From positions 1 through 35,538 of the forward strand of contig JACPNG010000001.1 in assembly GCA_016185605.1 (NCBI GenBank): a DNA stretch of 35,538 nucleotides. The letters run 5' to 3'. The DNA comes from Candidatus Woesearchaeota archaeon (GTDB lineage: Archaea; Nanobdellota; Nanobdellia; SCGC-AAA011-G17; JACPNG01). Position 1 is the first letter of the stretch; each line of letters starts with the position of its first letter. Shown here piece after piece: positions 26,166 through 34,752 of this stretch. A program made the translations under genes and the position numbers. The notes beneath the pieces were generated by a model, which was not told the origin of the DNA, made no database searches, and saw only the letters and a list, made by a program, of their open reading frames with translations.

Positions 26166-26880
26166 ACCAACAGTAGACATTATAATACCAGTTTATTACG
26201 GCAATTTAGATGAAATTGAACCCAGCGTAAAGAAACAAATACTATTTTATAATAAATATTTAAATGATTATAAATGGAGCATTGTCATAGGAATCAACGG
26301 GCCAAAAGACAGGATTTTTGATTTAGCCAAGAGATTGAGCAAAAAATACAAAAATGTAAAATATCATTATACTTCTACTCCTGGAAGGGGAGCCACATTA
26401 AAAGACGCCTGGGTTAATACAAAAGCTGATTTTGTCAGTTATATGGATGTTGATCTGTCAACTAATCTTGATTGTTTTCCAGCTTTATTAAAGGAATTAA
26501 ATAATGGCTATGATGTTGTTGTGGGCTCAAAGTATATATCTGGCTCTGAAATAAAAAGAATCCCTTTAAGATATATTATCTCAAAGGTTTATAATACATT
26601 ATTTACAAAGCTTATTCTAAATGCCAAGTTTACAGATGCCCAATGCGGCTTTAAATCAATGAGAAGAAAAGCTGCTGAGGAATTAATGCCTAAAATAAAA
26701 GACAACGGCTGGTTTTGGGATACAGAGATGTTATACCTAGCCCAGAAATATAATTATAAAATAAAGGAGATTCCTGTAAGATGGATAGAAGACCCAAATA
26801 GTGGGGTAAGAATGGCTAAAACAGTAGTGTTATTTCTGAAGAATATGATTAATCTAAGACTTAGGAAACTAACCAGATAA
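26158..26880 (+). CDS. Family 2 glycosyltransferase, dolichyl-phosphate sugar synthase-like
   Basis: The 240-residue protein is a single GT-A domain: VDIIIPVYYGN (residues 5-15), STPGRGATLKDAW near 78-90, and the metal-binding YMDVDLST near 97-104. The downstream acceptor-loop pattern is DAQCGFKSMRRKAAEELMP and WFWDTEMLYLAQKYNYKIKEIPVRW. This set is typical of enzymes that load glucose or mannose on a polyprenyl phosphate (Alg5/AglD/DPM-like), which feed GT-C transferases. No C-terminal membrane domain is present. It ends just before the promoter of the epimerase gene. Confidence 0.85.
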   Translation: MNKPTVDIIIPVYYGNLDEIEPSVKKQILFYNKYLNDYKWSIVIGINGPKDRIFDLAKRLSKKYKNVKYHYTSTPGRGATLKDAWVNTKADFVSYMDVDLSTNLDCFPALLKELNNGYDVVVGSKYISGSEIKRIPLRYIISKVYNTLFTKLILNAKFTDAQCGFKSMRRKAAEELMPKIKDNGWFWDTEMLYLAQKYNYKIKEIPVRWIEDPNSGVRMAKTVVLFLKNMINLRLRKLTR

Positions 26881-26881
26881 G

Positions 26882-26890
26882 TTTATAAAT
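26882..26890 (+). promoter_or_regulatory. TATA box for the epimerase-methyltransferase pair
   Basis: tttataaat is centred 25 nt upstream of ATG 26911, consistent with a leaderless mRNA. Confidence 0.65.
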
Positions 26891-26910
26891 TTATATTATG
26901 ATTTCTAATT

Positions 26911-27903
26911 ATGAATCTGTTAAATGAATATAAAGATAAGAGTATATTAATTACAGGAGGACTTGGCTTAATAGGAAGCACAATAGCAAATAAGTTAGTC
27001 AAGCTAGGCTCAAAGGTTTATATTCTGGATGCAAAGATTCCAATATACGGGGCAAATTTCTTCAATATAAATGATGTAAAAGATAATATAGAAGTTGAAA
27101 TAGGAGACATAAGAGATAGAGATAGAATAAATCAGATTGTCCAAGGCAAAGACATTATATTTAATCTAGCTGGGCAGGTAGATTATACCTATAGCCTAGA
27201 TGAACCCCATTATGATTTAGATATAAATTGTAGAGGTCATCTAAATATTCTGGAAGCCTGCAGAAGATACAATAAAGACGCAACTGTTTTATTCTCTGGA
27301 TCAAGAATGCAGTATGGCAAGGTTGAATATAATCCTGTAGATGAAAAACATCCGACAAATCCGTTAAGCATTTATGGAGTACATAAACTAACTGGAGAAA
27401 AATATCATTTGGCATATAACAACCATTATGGCTTAAAAACTATAATGTTCAGGATAGCTAATCCATATGGTCCAAGGTCGCAGATGAAGCATTATAAGTA
27501 TAGCATCATAAACTGGTTTATCAGATTGGCAATGGAAAACAAAAAAATAACTGTTTATGGCGATGGTTCCCAGATGAGGGATTATATCTATATAGATGAT
27601 GTTGCAGATGCATTTATCCAATCTGCTATCAATAAAAATGCTTTTGGAGAGGTCTTTAATCTTGGCAGCGGGATAGGAACAAGATTTATAGATATGGTTA
27701 ATACAATAGTAGATACAGTCGGCAAGGGAGAAATTGTTAATGTTCCATGGCCCAAAGAATGGAAGAATGTAGAGACAGGAGATTATATTTCAGACATATC
27801 AAAAATCAAGAATGCAATTGACTGGGAGCCTAAAATCTTGTTAAAAGACGGGATTAACAAGACTTATGATTATTATAAATCTAATAAATCATTTTACTGG
27901 TAA
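26911..27903 (+). CDS. NAD-dependent nucleotide-sugar epimerase/dehydratase (extended SDR)
   Basis: The 330-residue enzyme has a Rossmann NAD site G16-G-L-G-L-I-G22, LAGQVDYTYSLDEP, a catalytic-region FSGSRMQYG near 128-136, and the Y155-G-V-H-K159 (YxxxK) motif. RIANPYGPRSQ and YGDGSQMRDYIYIDDVADAF follow, as in UDP-glucose 4-epimerase and dTDP/GDP-sugar dehydratase relatives. It converts a nucleotide sugar used for surface glycans; the exact substrate cannot be read from the sequence. It is the first gene after its own TATA box and is followed 5 nt later by the methyltransferase. Confidence 0.88.
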   Translation: MNLLNEYKDKSILITGGLGLIGSTIANKLVKLGSKVYILDAKIPIYGANFFNINDVKDNIEVEIGDIRDRDRINQIVQGKDIIFNLAGQVDYTYSLDEPHYDLDINCRGHLNILEACRRYNKDATVLFSGSRMQYGKVEYNPVDEKHPTNPLSIYGVHKLTGEKYHLAYNNHYGLKTIMFRIANPYGPRSQMKHYKYSIINWFIRLAMENKKITVYGDGSQMRDYIYIDDVADAFIQSAINKNAFGEVFNLGSGIGTRFIDMVNTIVDTVGKGEIVNVPWPKEWKNVETGDYISDISKIKNAIDWEPKILLKDGINKTYDYYKSNKSFYW

Positions 27904-27908
27904 TTATA

Positions 27909-28496
27909 ATGGTTAGTAGATTAATAGATTTTATCTTCAAAAGGACTTCTGTATTCTATCATTTCAGGAATTTTATTCATAATAATTTTAAAGAGGAAAA
28001 GAAGATACTAAGAAAAGAATTTGATAAAGACAAGAAAACATTGGATTTTGGATGTGGCATAGGGCAATATTCTTATTTGTTTAATGATTATTTAGGGGTA
28101 GATATTGATAAGGATAATATTGAATTTGCCAGGAATAAATTCAACAGAAAATTCCAGGTTATAGAAAATATTTCAGATATTAAAGAGAAAAAATTTGATC
28201 AGGTATTTTCTACCATGACATTACATCATATTTCTGACAAGGAATTAATGATTATATTTAATGAGATATCAAAATTGCTTAATAAGAATGGCAAGTTATT
28301 GATTATAGACCATATAGAAGTTGGATTACAGAAAAATCCATTGGGAAGATTTATCTTGATGAATGACCGGGGAGAATATTTCAGGAATGTTGATAAGCTA
28401 AAAAATCTTTTTGATAAATATTTTAGAATAACTAAGTTATATTATTATAAAACAGGGCCTTTTAGGGACTATGTTTTAATATTGAATAAGAAATAG
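27909..28496 (+). CDS. SAM-dependent class I methyltransferase
   Basis: The 195-residue protein shows the class I methyltransferase core: motif I LDFGCGIGQYS (about 46-56), motif II GVDIDKDNIEFA, and FDQVFSTMTLHHISDKEL with KLLNKNGKLLIIDHIE later. It is short and has no extra domain that would define the substrate. Location after a sugar epimerase suggests a sugar or polyprenol-linked acceptor, which is an inference. Its stop abuts the stop of the convergent radical SAM gene with no gap. Confidence 0.82.
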   Translation: MVSRLIDFIFKRTSVFYHFRNFIHNNFKEEKKILRKEFDKDKKTLDFGCGIGQYSYLFNDYLGVDIDKDNIEFARNKFNRKFQVIENISDIKEKKFDQVFSTMTLHHISDKELMIIFNEISKLLNKNGKLLIIDHIEVGLQKNPLGRFILMNDRGEYFRNVDKLKNLFDKYFRITKLYYYKTGPFRDYVLILNKK

Positions 28497-29876
28497 TTAC
28501 ATCATTCCCAGTATAAATTTAGCAGCTAATAAATTATATTTTAACTGCGTCATAGTCCTTATTCTCATTATATGCTGCATTATTTTTCTAGGCCTTAAAT
28601 AGAATTTTCTATAGGCTGTTCTCTGCCATTTTAATATGTCATCTGCACTTAAATCTTTTAAATGATGGACTGGAGCAGTGTAAACTCCATAATTATCATA
28701 ATCTATATTATCTATTAAATTCTCTTCCTGCAGTTGATCCCAGACATGGCTGTTTGGATAGGGTTTTAGTATTAAAAATTTCGCAAAATCAACATCTAAT
28801 TCCTTGGCAAAGTTTATTGTATCTTTTATTGTGGATTCATTTTCTCCAGGCAATCCCAGAATAAAGAAGCCCCAGGTCTGGAATCCAAGTTCCTTGGCCA
28901 TTTTATATGATTCTCTTACCCTATCTAATCTAATATCTTTTCTTATATTATTAAGAATCTGCTGATTTCCAGATTCTACTCCACAGCCAATGCTTATTAC
29001 TCCTAAATCCTTTAATGCCTCTAATCTCTCTTTATCAACTTGATCTGCCCTTAATCCATTTGCCAGGACAAAATTAACATCTATATCTCTTCTTTTTACC
29101 TCGTCTCTAAATTGAAATACTCTTTCTTTATTATATGTAAACACATCATCCATTAGATGGATTTCCTGAATTCCAAATTCCCTTACAACATGTTCAATCT
29201 CATCAACAATATTTTTTGGGCTCCTGAATCTAAATTCCTGACCAAGAATATGCTTAGTGCAGCAATATGTGCATCTAGAAGGACACCCACGACTAGTCAT
29301 CATTGGAGTTACTGGCTCTCTCATTGCATCTGGCGGCTTATATGCTGTTGGGTTTTTTAACAAGTGTCTAGAAGGAAATGGCAATGAATCTAGATCTTGT
29401 ATATATGGCCTGTCTTTATTTCTTATTATCTCTCCATTCTTCTTATACCACATTCCATCAATATTAAAATCTTTATTATCTAGATTATCAACTACTAATG
29501 GGATTGTTATTTCTCCTTCTCCTTTAACAATGAAATCAAAGCATCCATAATTCATGCATTCTTCAGGCATCATTGTAGAATGCAATCCCCCAAGCAAAGT
29601 TTTAATTCCTTCCTGCTTGGCTAATGAGGCAATCTGTTTGGCGCTGTTAATATTGGCTGTGGAAGCTGTTAGTCCAACTAATTCTGGATTAAATGTCTTG
29701 AAAATCTGTTTTAATTTCTGATCGTTCATATTATCAGCGTCATAATCCACAACTTTAATGTCATGCTCTTTTTCTAATACAGCTGCTATGTACAATAATC
29801 CCAAAGGGGGATAGATTGGACTAATATTTTGACCATACACAGTTGAAGAAGAAGGACTCACCAACAACACCCTCAT
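28497..29876 (-). CDS. B12-binding-domain radical SAM protein
   Basis: The 459-residue enzyme has an N-terminal cobalamin-binding-type Rossmann domain (about 1-135; IYPPLGLLYIAAVLEKEHD, GLTASTANI, LLGGLHSTMMPEE, DFIVKGEGE). A radical SAM core follows, with the 4Fe-4S motif C198-x3-C202-x2-C205 (SRGCPSRCTYC) and GCGVESGNQQIL plus WGFFILGLPGE. A C-terminal segment of about 90 residues completes it. Such proteins often methylate or rearrange unactivated carbons in lipids, cofactors or sugars; the substrate here is unknown. It is the only minus-strand gene inside the glycan locus and shares a divergent promoter region with the GlcNAc-1-P transferase gene. Confidence 0.9.
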   Translation of the reverse strand: MRVLLVSPSSSTVYGQNISPIYPPLGLLYIAAVLEKEHDIKVVDYDADNMNDQKLKQIFKTFNPELVGLTASTANINSAKQIASLAKQEGIKTLLGGLHSTMMPEECMNYGCFDFIVKGEGEITIPLVVDNLDNKDFNIDGMWYKKNGEIIRNKDRPYIQDLDSLPFPSRHLLKNPTAYKPPDAMREPVTPMMTSRGCPSRCTYCCTKHILGQEFRFRSPKNIVDEIEHVVREFGIQEIHLMDDVFTYNKERVFQFRDEVKRRDIDVNFVLANGLRADQVDKERLEALKDLGVISIGCGVESGNQQILNNIRKDIRLDRVRESYKMAKELGFQTWGFFILGLPGENESTIKDTINFAKELDVDFAKFLILKPYPNSHVWDQLQEENLIDNIDYDNYGVYTAPVHHLKDLSADDILKWQRTAYRKFYLRPRKIMQHIMRIRTMTQLKYNLLAAKFILGMM

Positions 29877-29898
29877 AACTATTTTCTTATATAAGCTT

Positions 29899-29907
29899 AT
29901 TTAAAAT
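29899..29907 (-). promoter_or_regulatory. TATA box for the radical SAM gene
   Basis: On the minus strand this reads ttttaaata, centred 27 nt upstream of ATG 29876, consistent with a leaderless mRNA. Confidence 0.6.
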
Positions 29908-29919
29908 CCTTTCGAAAGG
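29908..29919. promoter_or_regulatory. 12-bp palindrome between divergent TATA boxes
   Basis: CCTTTCGAAAGG is a perfect inverted repeat that directly abuts both divergent TATA boxes. Each half supplies a BRE-like CGAAAGG upstream of one TATA box. It may act as back-to-back TFB sites or as an operator for both genes. Confidence 0.6.
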
Positions 29920-29928
29920 TTTTTATAT
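29920..29928 (+). promoter_or_regulatory. TATA box for the GlcNAc-1-P transferase operon
   Basis: tttttatat is centred 25 nt upstream of ATG 29949. A GTG at 29940 lies before the predicted transcription start and is disfavoured. Confidence 0.6.
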
Positions 29929-29948
29929 GCTCCATAGCTGTGACTGCT

Positions 29949-30956
29949 ATGGCTAATATATTCTGGGTGCCTTTAATTTCAGCTTTATTTACCTTCTTAA
30001 TAGTCTTTTATATAACACCATGGACAATGAGATTTCTCAATAGAATAAATTTGGTTGATACAGACCAAAATAAAAAAGACAAGCCGACATTGCCAATATC
30101 TGGAGGAATCCCAATTATGATTGGATTATTTTCTGGATTAATGCTGTTTATATTTTTAAGAACATTTTTTCCCCAGGATAATGGAATAATCTTAAATGGA
30201 AATTCTCTTGTTTTGTTCTTTGCAGCAATAACATCCATATTAGTAATTACATTTCTTGGATTTTTAGATGACTTGTTAAGAAAATCAGATTATGGATTTC
30301 CTGGATTGAGGCAGTGGCAGAAGCCTTTGCTGACTTTTATTGCTGCTATTCCTTTAGTTGTTATTAATGCAGGAGATACAATAATAGGGCTGCCATTTTT
30401 CGGGGAGATTAATCTTGGATTATTATATCCCTTGGTTTTAGTGCCAATAGGATTTGTAGGAGCCACAAATATGGTAAATATGCTGGCTGGATTTAATGGG
30501 CTGGAAACTGGAATGGGCTTAATATATATAGGAATGCTGGGGTTATTTGCGTATGTCAACCAAAGTTATATAGCTGCTTTAATAGCATTGCTTTCAGTGG
30601 CTTCATTAGCTGCATTTTACTTCTATAACAAATATCCTGCCAAGATACTTCCTGGAGATTCATTGACATATTTATTGGGAGCTATATTGGCTGTTATAGC
30701 AATTGTTGGAAATATAGAAAAAGCAGCATTGATAGTTTCAATTCCATTTTTTATTGAATTTATGCTAAAAGCCAGATTAAGATTTAATGCACAGACTTAT
30801 GGATATTATAAAGATGGGAAAATACATTCCCTTCATGACAAGATATATTCAATTCCCCACATATTTACAATAAATGGAAAATATACAGAAAAGCAAATTG
30901 TTTATTTCATGATGCTAATTCAACTAATCTTTTCAAGTTTAATCTGGATAATATGA
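29949..30956 (+). CDS. UDP-GlcNAc:polyprenyl-phosphate GlcNAc-1-phosphate transferase (Alg7/DPAGT1-like)
   Basis: The 335-residue membrane enzyme has about 9-10 helices. It carries the family motifs: DKPTLPISGGIP near residue 45, FLGFLDDLLR (Asp-Asp, magnesium site) near 100, NMVNMLAGFNGLETG near 180-194, and a late cytosolic KARLRFNAQTYGYYKDGKIHSLHD. 'NMLAGFNGLE' is closer to the eukaryotic/archaeal Alg7 type than to bacterial MraY. It starts lipid-linked glycan synthesis by adding a GlcNAc-1-P (or similar) to the polyprenyl carrier. It opens an operon of at least five overlapping genes; the ATG at 29949 fits the TATA spacing. Confidence 0.93.
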   Translation: MANIFWVPLISALFTFLIVFYITPWTMRFLNRINLVDTDQNKKDKPTLPISGGIPIMIGLFSGLMLFIFLRTFFPQDNGIILNGNSLVLFFAAITSILVITFLGFLDDLLRKSDYGFPGLRQWQKPLLTFIAAIPLVVINAGDTIIGLPFFGEINLGLLYPLVLVPIGFVGATNMVNMLAGFNGLETGMGLIYIGMLGLFAYVNQSYIAALIALLSVASLAAFYFYNKYPAKILPGDSLTYLLGAILAVIAIVGNIEKAALIVSIPFFIEFMLKARLRFNAQTYGYYKDGKIHSLHDKIYSIPHIFTINGKYTEKQIVYFMMLIQLIFSSLIWII

Positions 30957-32230
30957 TAAATAAAATAGTTAAGATGTTTAATAACAATTCTATATTGATT
31001 AAAGACAACTTCCTTATTTTTATAGCATTTAACATGGCAAATCTAATTGGATTTTTATTCCAGTTTTACATGGGAAGGGTATTGGGGCCAAGCGATTATG
31101 GAATACTGGGAACATTATTGGCATTAGTATATTTGTTTAATGTTTTTGTATTGGCAATACAAACAAGCATAGCAAAATTTGTCTCTGATCTAAAAGTCAA
31201 GAATGAATATAATAAAATAGCTTATCTTTTAGTTAGATCATTAAGAAAATTATTTATATTAAACTCATTGATTGTTATAGCATTAATCATAGTTAGTCCA
31301 TTCTTAGCTGATTTCCTGCATATTGAAAAACTGCCATTGATAATAATTGCATTTTTTATCTTGTTTGCGGGAGTTATTCCTGCTACAAGGGGAATATTAC
31401 AAGGGCTGCAGAAATTTTCCAGTTATGGCTTAAATTATTTAATAGAGGCGATTTTAAAGTTATTAATTGCTTTTATATTAGTATATTTGGGATTTAAAGT
31501 TAATGCAGGAGTTTTGGCAATAGTATTATCTGTTATGCTTGCATTGATATTATCGCTTGTTCCATTAAAAAAGCTTTTATTCATCAAAAAAGAAAAGTTC
31601 AATACTGATATAATATATTCTTATTCATTTCCTGTCGGATTTACTTTATTGATGCTGACTTCTTTATATACAGTTGATATAATATTAGTCAAGCATTTTT
31701 TGGATCCTGTTAAAGCCGGATTATATGCTGCCATGGCATTAATAGGCAAGGCAATATTCTTCGGGAATTTCTCAATATGCCAAGTAATGTTTGCAAAAGC
31801 ATCTGAGCTTTACTATAAAAATGAGCATTCCAAGAATATTTTATATAAATCATTGTTCTTTATCTTAATGTTATCAGTACCAGTTATAATAATATACTAT
31901 TTATTTTCGGATTTTATCTTAAGAATATCTTATGGTCAAAGTTACTTGGAAATATCAAATCTTATATGGCTTTATTCACTGGCAATATTATTGTTTACAT
32001 TAATATATACAATATCCTTGTATAATCTGGCTATAGGAAAAATAAGATTTATCTACTTATTGGTATTGTTTAATTTATTGGAAATTTCATTAATATGGCT
32101 GTTCCATGATACAATATTAAATGTTATAATGATATTATTGTATTTATTATCAGCCTTGTTTGGATTATCCTTATTGATAGTATGGTTTTCAAAAGATGTC
32201 AGATCTAACACTCGTAATTCCAGCTTATAA
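30953..32230 (+). CDS. Polysaccharide flippase, MOP/Wzx-like
   Basis: The 425-residue protein has about 12 membrane helices. The start resembles Wzx/RfbX and MurJ-type flippases: IAFNMANLIGFLFQFYMGRVLGPSDYGILGTLLAL, with IQTSIAKFVSDLK and PATRGILQGLQKFSSYG further on. It probably flips the lipid-linked glycan built by the adjacent enzymes to the outer face, where AglB can use it. The ATG overlaps the preceding stop (ATGA), and the 3' end overlaps the next gene by 35 nt, so all three are coupled. Confidence 0.9.
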   Translation: MINKIVKMFNNNSILIKDNFLIFIAFNMANLIGFLFQFYMGRVLGPSDYGILGTLLALVYLFNVFVLAIQTSIAKFVSDLKVKNEYNKIAYLLVRSLRKLFILNSLIVIALIIVSPFLADFLHIEKLPLIIIAFFILFAGVIPATRGILQGLQKFSSYGLNYLIEAILKLLIAFILVYLGFKVNAGVLAIVLSVMLALILSLVPLKKLLFIKKEKFNTDIIYSYSFPVGFTLLMLTSLYTVDIILVKHFLDPVKAGLYAAMALIGKAIFFGNFSICQVMFAKASELYYKNEHSKNILYKSLFFILMLSVPVIIIYYLFSDFILRISYGQSYLEISNLIWLYSLAILLFTLIYTISLYNLAIGKIRFIYLLVLFNLLEISLIWLFHDTILNVIMILLYLLSALFGLSLLIVWFSKDVRSNTRNSSL

Positions 32231-32903
32231 TGAAGAGAAAAGAATCAAAAGTAGTTTACAGTCTCTTGATAAGGTATTTGGAAATAAAGTGGATATATTG
32301 GTTGTCTCAAATGGAAGTTCTGACAGGACAATAGAGATATTAAATGAATGGAAAAAGAGCCATAAAAATCTAAAATATTTGGATTTTCCTGAAAAGCTTG
32401 GAAAAGGAGGAGCTATATTAGAAGGACTTAAGATAGCTAAAAATAAGTATATTGGCTATATTGATGCAGATGACGCTTTTAATTTAGTTTATATAAAGAA
32501 TATTATAAGCGAGCTTAAAAATTATGATGCTGTTATTGCCTCAAAATGGAAGGACAAGAATTTCTTTACTGTAAACGAGCCTTTCTTAAGAAAATTATTA
32601 AGCAGAGGATGGAATACATTGGTTAGATTTTTGCTAGGGTTAAAATATAAAGACACCCAGGCTGGAGCAAAGTTCTTTAGAAGCAGTGCATTAGCAAACA
32701 TTGATATGGATTTTATATGCAAAAATTTTGCGTTTGATGTTGAATTGCTATGGAAATTAAAAGAAAAGGGATATTCCATCCAAGAATCATATGTTCCTAC
32801 AATTCACAGGGAAGGAAGCACCTTCAAAACAATTTATGCAGTGTATATGTTTAATAGCTTAATCAAGTTATGGTGGTATAAATGCAAAAAAATATACTTC
32901 TGA
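32196..32903 (+). CDS. Family 2 glycosyltransferase, dolichyl-phosphate sugar synthase-like
   Basis: The 235-residue single GT-A domain protein has LTLVIPAYNEEKRI (residues 4-17), VVSNGSSDRT, KLGKGGAILEGLKIA and the metal-binding YIDADDAF near 90. DTQAGAKFFRSSAL and FAFDVELLWKLKEKGYSI follow. This set is typical of Alg5/AglJ/DPM-type enzymes acting on polyprenyl phosphate or a lipid-linked glycan. Compared with the GT2 at 26158 it has DADD rather than DVDL at the metal site, so the two are distinct paralogues. It overlaps the flippase gene by 35 nt and the deacetylase gene by 22 nt. Confidence 0.87.
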   Translation: MSDLTLVIPAYNEEKRIKSSLQSLDKVFGNKVDILVVSNGSSDRTIEILNEWKKSHKNLKYLDFPEKLGKGGAILEGLKIAKNKYIGYIDADDAFNLVYIKNIISELKNYDAVIASKWKDKNFFTVNEPFLRKLLSRGWNTLVRFLLGLKYKDTQAGAKFFRSSALANIDMDFICKNFAFDVELLWKLKEKGYSIQESYVPTIHREGSTFKTIYAVYMFNSLIKLWWYKCKKIYF

Positions 32904-33667
32904 CATTCGATACTGAGGAGTTTGATGCATTAAATGGAAAATCCACTATAGAAGTAAGCACAAATGGCCTGAATAAAATCATTAAATTATTAGATAAGCA
33001 TGATATAAAAGCAACTTTTTTCGTCACAGGAATTTTTGCAGAACATAATAAGTTATTAATAAAAAAACTATCAAAAAAACATGAAATAGCATCCCATGGA
33101 TATTCTCATAGTTCAAATTATAATAAAATGAATGAGAAAGAGGTTTATAATTCATTGTTAAAAACAAATAACATATTAAAAAAAATAATAAACAAAAAGA
33201 TAATGGGATATAGGTCTCCAAGATTCAGCAAAATCGACTTAAGAATACTGAAAAAACTGGATTTTAAGTATGACAGCTCTGTCAATCCTACTTTTGTTCC
33301 TGGAAGATACAATTATTTGTCGCATACAAGAAAAATAACAATAAAAGACAATATTGCTGTAATACCAATGTCTGTCTCCCCTCTATTAAGACTGCCTTTA
33401 TTCTGGTTTGCATTCAAGAATTTTGGATTAATTTACTCAAAACTAATAACAAAAATATGCTTATTAGACCAGGATTTTGTCCATTTGGTTTTTCATCCAT
33501 GGGAATTTGAAGAGTTATCAAAGTATAACATATCATTTATATATAAATTAAATTCTGGAAGTTCTTTAATAAAAAAATTAGATAATTATATTGTATGGTG
33601 CAAAAGAAACAATATGAAATTTGACACAGTGCAAGGTTATCTTATTAATGGGAGTTATATAAAATGA
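32882..33667 (+). CDS. Polysaccharide deacetylase (NodB-type carbohydrate esterase 4)
   Basis: The 261-residue protein has the NodB plan: motif 1 L-T-F-D10-T-E-E, motif 2 S-H72-G-Y-S-H76, motif 3 G-Y-R111-S-P-R-F, and a late FVHLVFHPWEFEE carrying a possible catalytic His. The long insert DSSVNPTFVPGRYNYLS and the HPWEF end are like exopolysaccharide-locus deacetylases. These metal-dependent enzymes remove N-acetyl groups from hexosamine residues. There is no signal peptide, so it probably acts in the cytosol on a lipid-linked sugar or precursor. It overlaps both neighbours in the operon. Confidence 0.88.
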   Translation: MQKNILLTFDTEEFDALNGKSTIEVSTNGLNKIIKLLDKHDIKATFFVTGIFAEHNKLLIKKLSKKHEIASHGYSHSSNYNKMNEKEVYNSLLKTNNILKKIINKKIMGYRSPRFSKIDLRILKKLDFKYDSSVNPTFVPGRYNYLSHTRKITIKDNIAVIPMSVSPLLRLPLFWFAFKNFGLIYSKLITKICLLDQDFVHLVFHPWEFEELSKYNISFIYKLNSGSSLIKKLDNYIVWCKRNNMKFDTVQGYLINGSYIK

Positions 33668-34752
33668 ATATACTGGCTTTAAACTGGAGGGATATTACCC
33701 ATCCAAGGGCTGGAGGGGCAGAATTAAATGTGCATGAAATACTTAAAAGACTAGTAAAGCAAAAGCACAAAGTAACATTATTCTGCGGTTATTATAATGG
33801 AGCAAAGAGACATGATAAAATAGATGGAATTAATGTAATAAGATATGGAAATATAATTACTGTTTACCTGTGGGCTTTTATTTTTTATATATTTAAATTA
33901 AGAAAAGAAAAATATGACCTAATATTTGAAAATATATCTGGAGCTCCATGGATGTCAATGTTATATTCCAGAAAACCAAGGGTAACAATAATATACCATA
34001 TTGTTGGAGATATTTATCTTAAAGAGATATTCTTCCCTGTTGCATTAATTGCCATGTTTATTGAATCTTATTTAATGCCTTTGTTATATAGAAATGAAAA
34101 AGTATTGGCAATATCAGAATCATCCAGAGAGGAGCTTTCTAAGATGGGATTTAGGAATATTGATATGATCTCAATGGGAATTGACAGGAATTTAAAGCCA
34201 AAATTAAAAGTGAAAAGTAAATATAATCCAATAATAATTCATCACGGAAGATTAATGAATTACAAAAGAGTTGAGATTTTAGTTAGATTAATGAGATTAG
34301 TTGCAAAAAAATATAAGAATGCACAGCTTTACATAGTCGGAAAAGGAGAAGCTGAAAATAATTTAAAGAAACTAACAAAAGAGCTTCATTTAGAAGATAA
34401 TATCAAATTCTTTGGTTTTGTTTCTGAGAAAAAGAAATTAGAATTACTCCAAAAGTCCTGGATTTTTATCACCCCCTCTTATAAAGAGGGCTGGGGGATT
34501 GTTGTTTTAGAGGCAAATGCATGCGGTGTTCCCGCCATATCCTTTGATGTGCCTGGGTTAAGAAATGCAATAATAAATAATAAAACAGGATATTTAGTTA
34601 AGGATGAAGATGAGATGCTGGAAAAAACAATTGATTTAATAGAAGATAAAAAAACAAGAGATAAAATGAGCAGAGAAGCAGTTAAATGGTCCAAAAATTT
34701 TGACTGGGACAAAACCGCAAAGACATTTCTTAATATAGTTAAAAAGCTATAA
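33664..34752 (+). CDS. Family 4 glycosyltransferase (GT-B fold)
   Basis: The 362-residue enzyme has two Rossmann domains. The N-terminal acceptor domain begins LNWRDITHPRAGGAELNVHE. The C-terminal donor domain begins near IIHHGRLMNYKRVEILV (about 196-212), then YIVGKGEAENNLKKL, FFGFVSEKKKLELL, and the nucleotide-sugar EX7E region PSYKEGWGIVVLEANACGVP. It is a retaining transferase that extends the glycan. It is the last gene of the operon from 29949, overlapping the deacetylase by 4 nt and running 14 nt into the convergent gene. Confidence 0.9.
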   Translation: MNILALNWRDITHPRAGGAELNVHEILKRLVKQKHKVTLFCGYYNGAKRHDKIDGINVIRYGNIITVYLWAFIFYIFKLRKEKYDLIFENISGAPWMSMLYSRKPRVTIIYHIVGDIYLKEIFFPVALIAMFIESYLMPLLYRNEKVLAISESSREELSKMGFRNIDMISMGIDRNLKPKLKVKSKYNPIIIHHGRLMNYKRVEILVRLMRLVAKKYKNAQLYIVGKGEAENNLKKLTKELHLEDNIKFFGFVSEKKKLELLQKSWIFITPSYKEGWGIVVLEANACGVPAISFDVPGLRNAIINNKTGYLVKDEDEMLEKTIDLIEDKKTRDKMSREAVKWSKNFDWDKTAKTFLNIVKKL

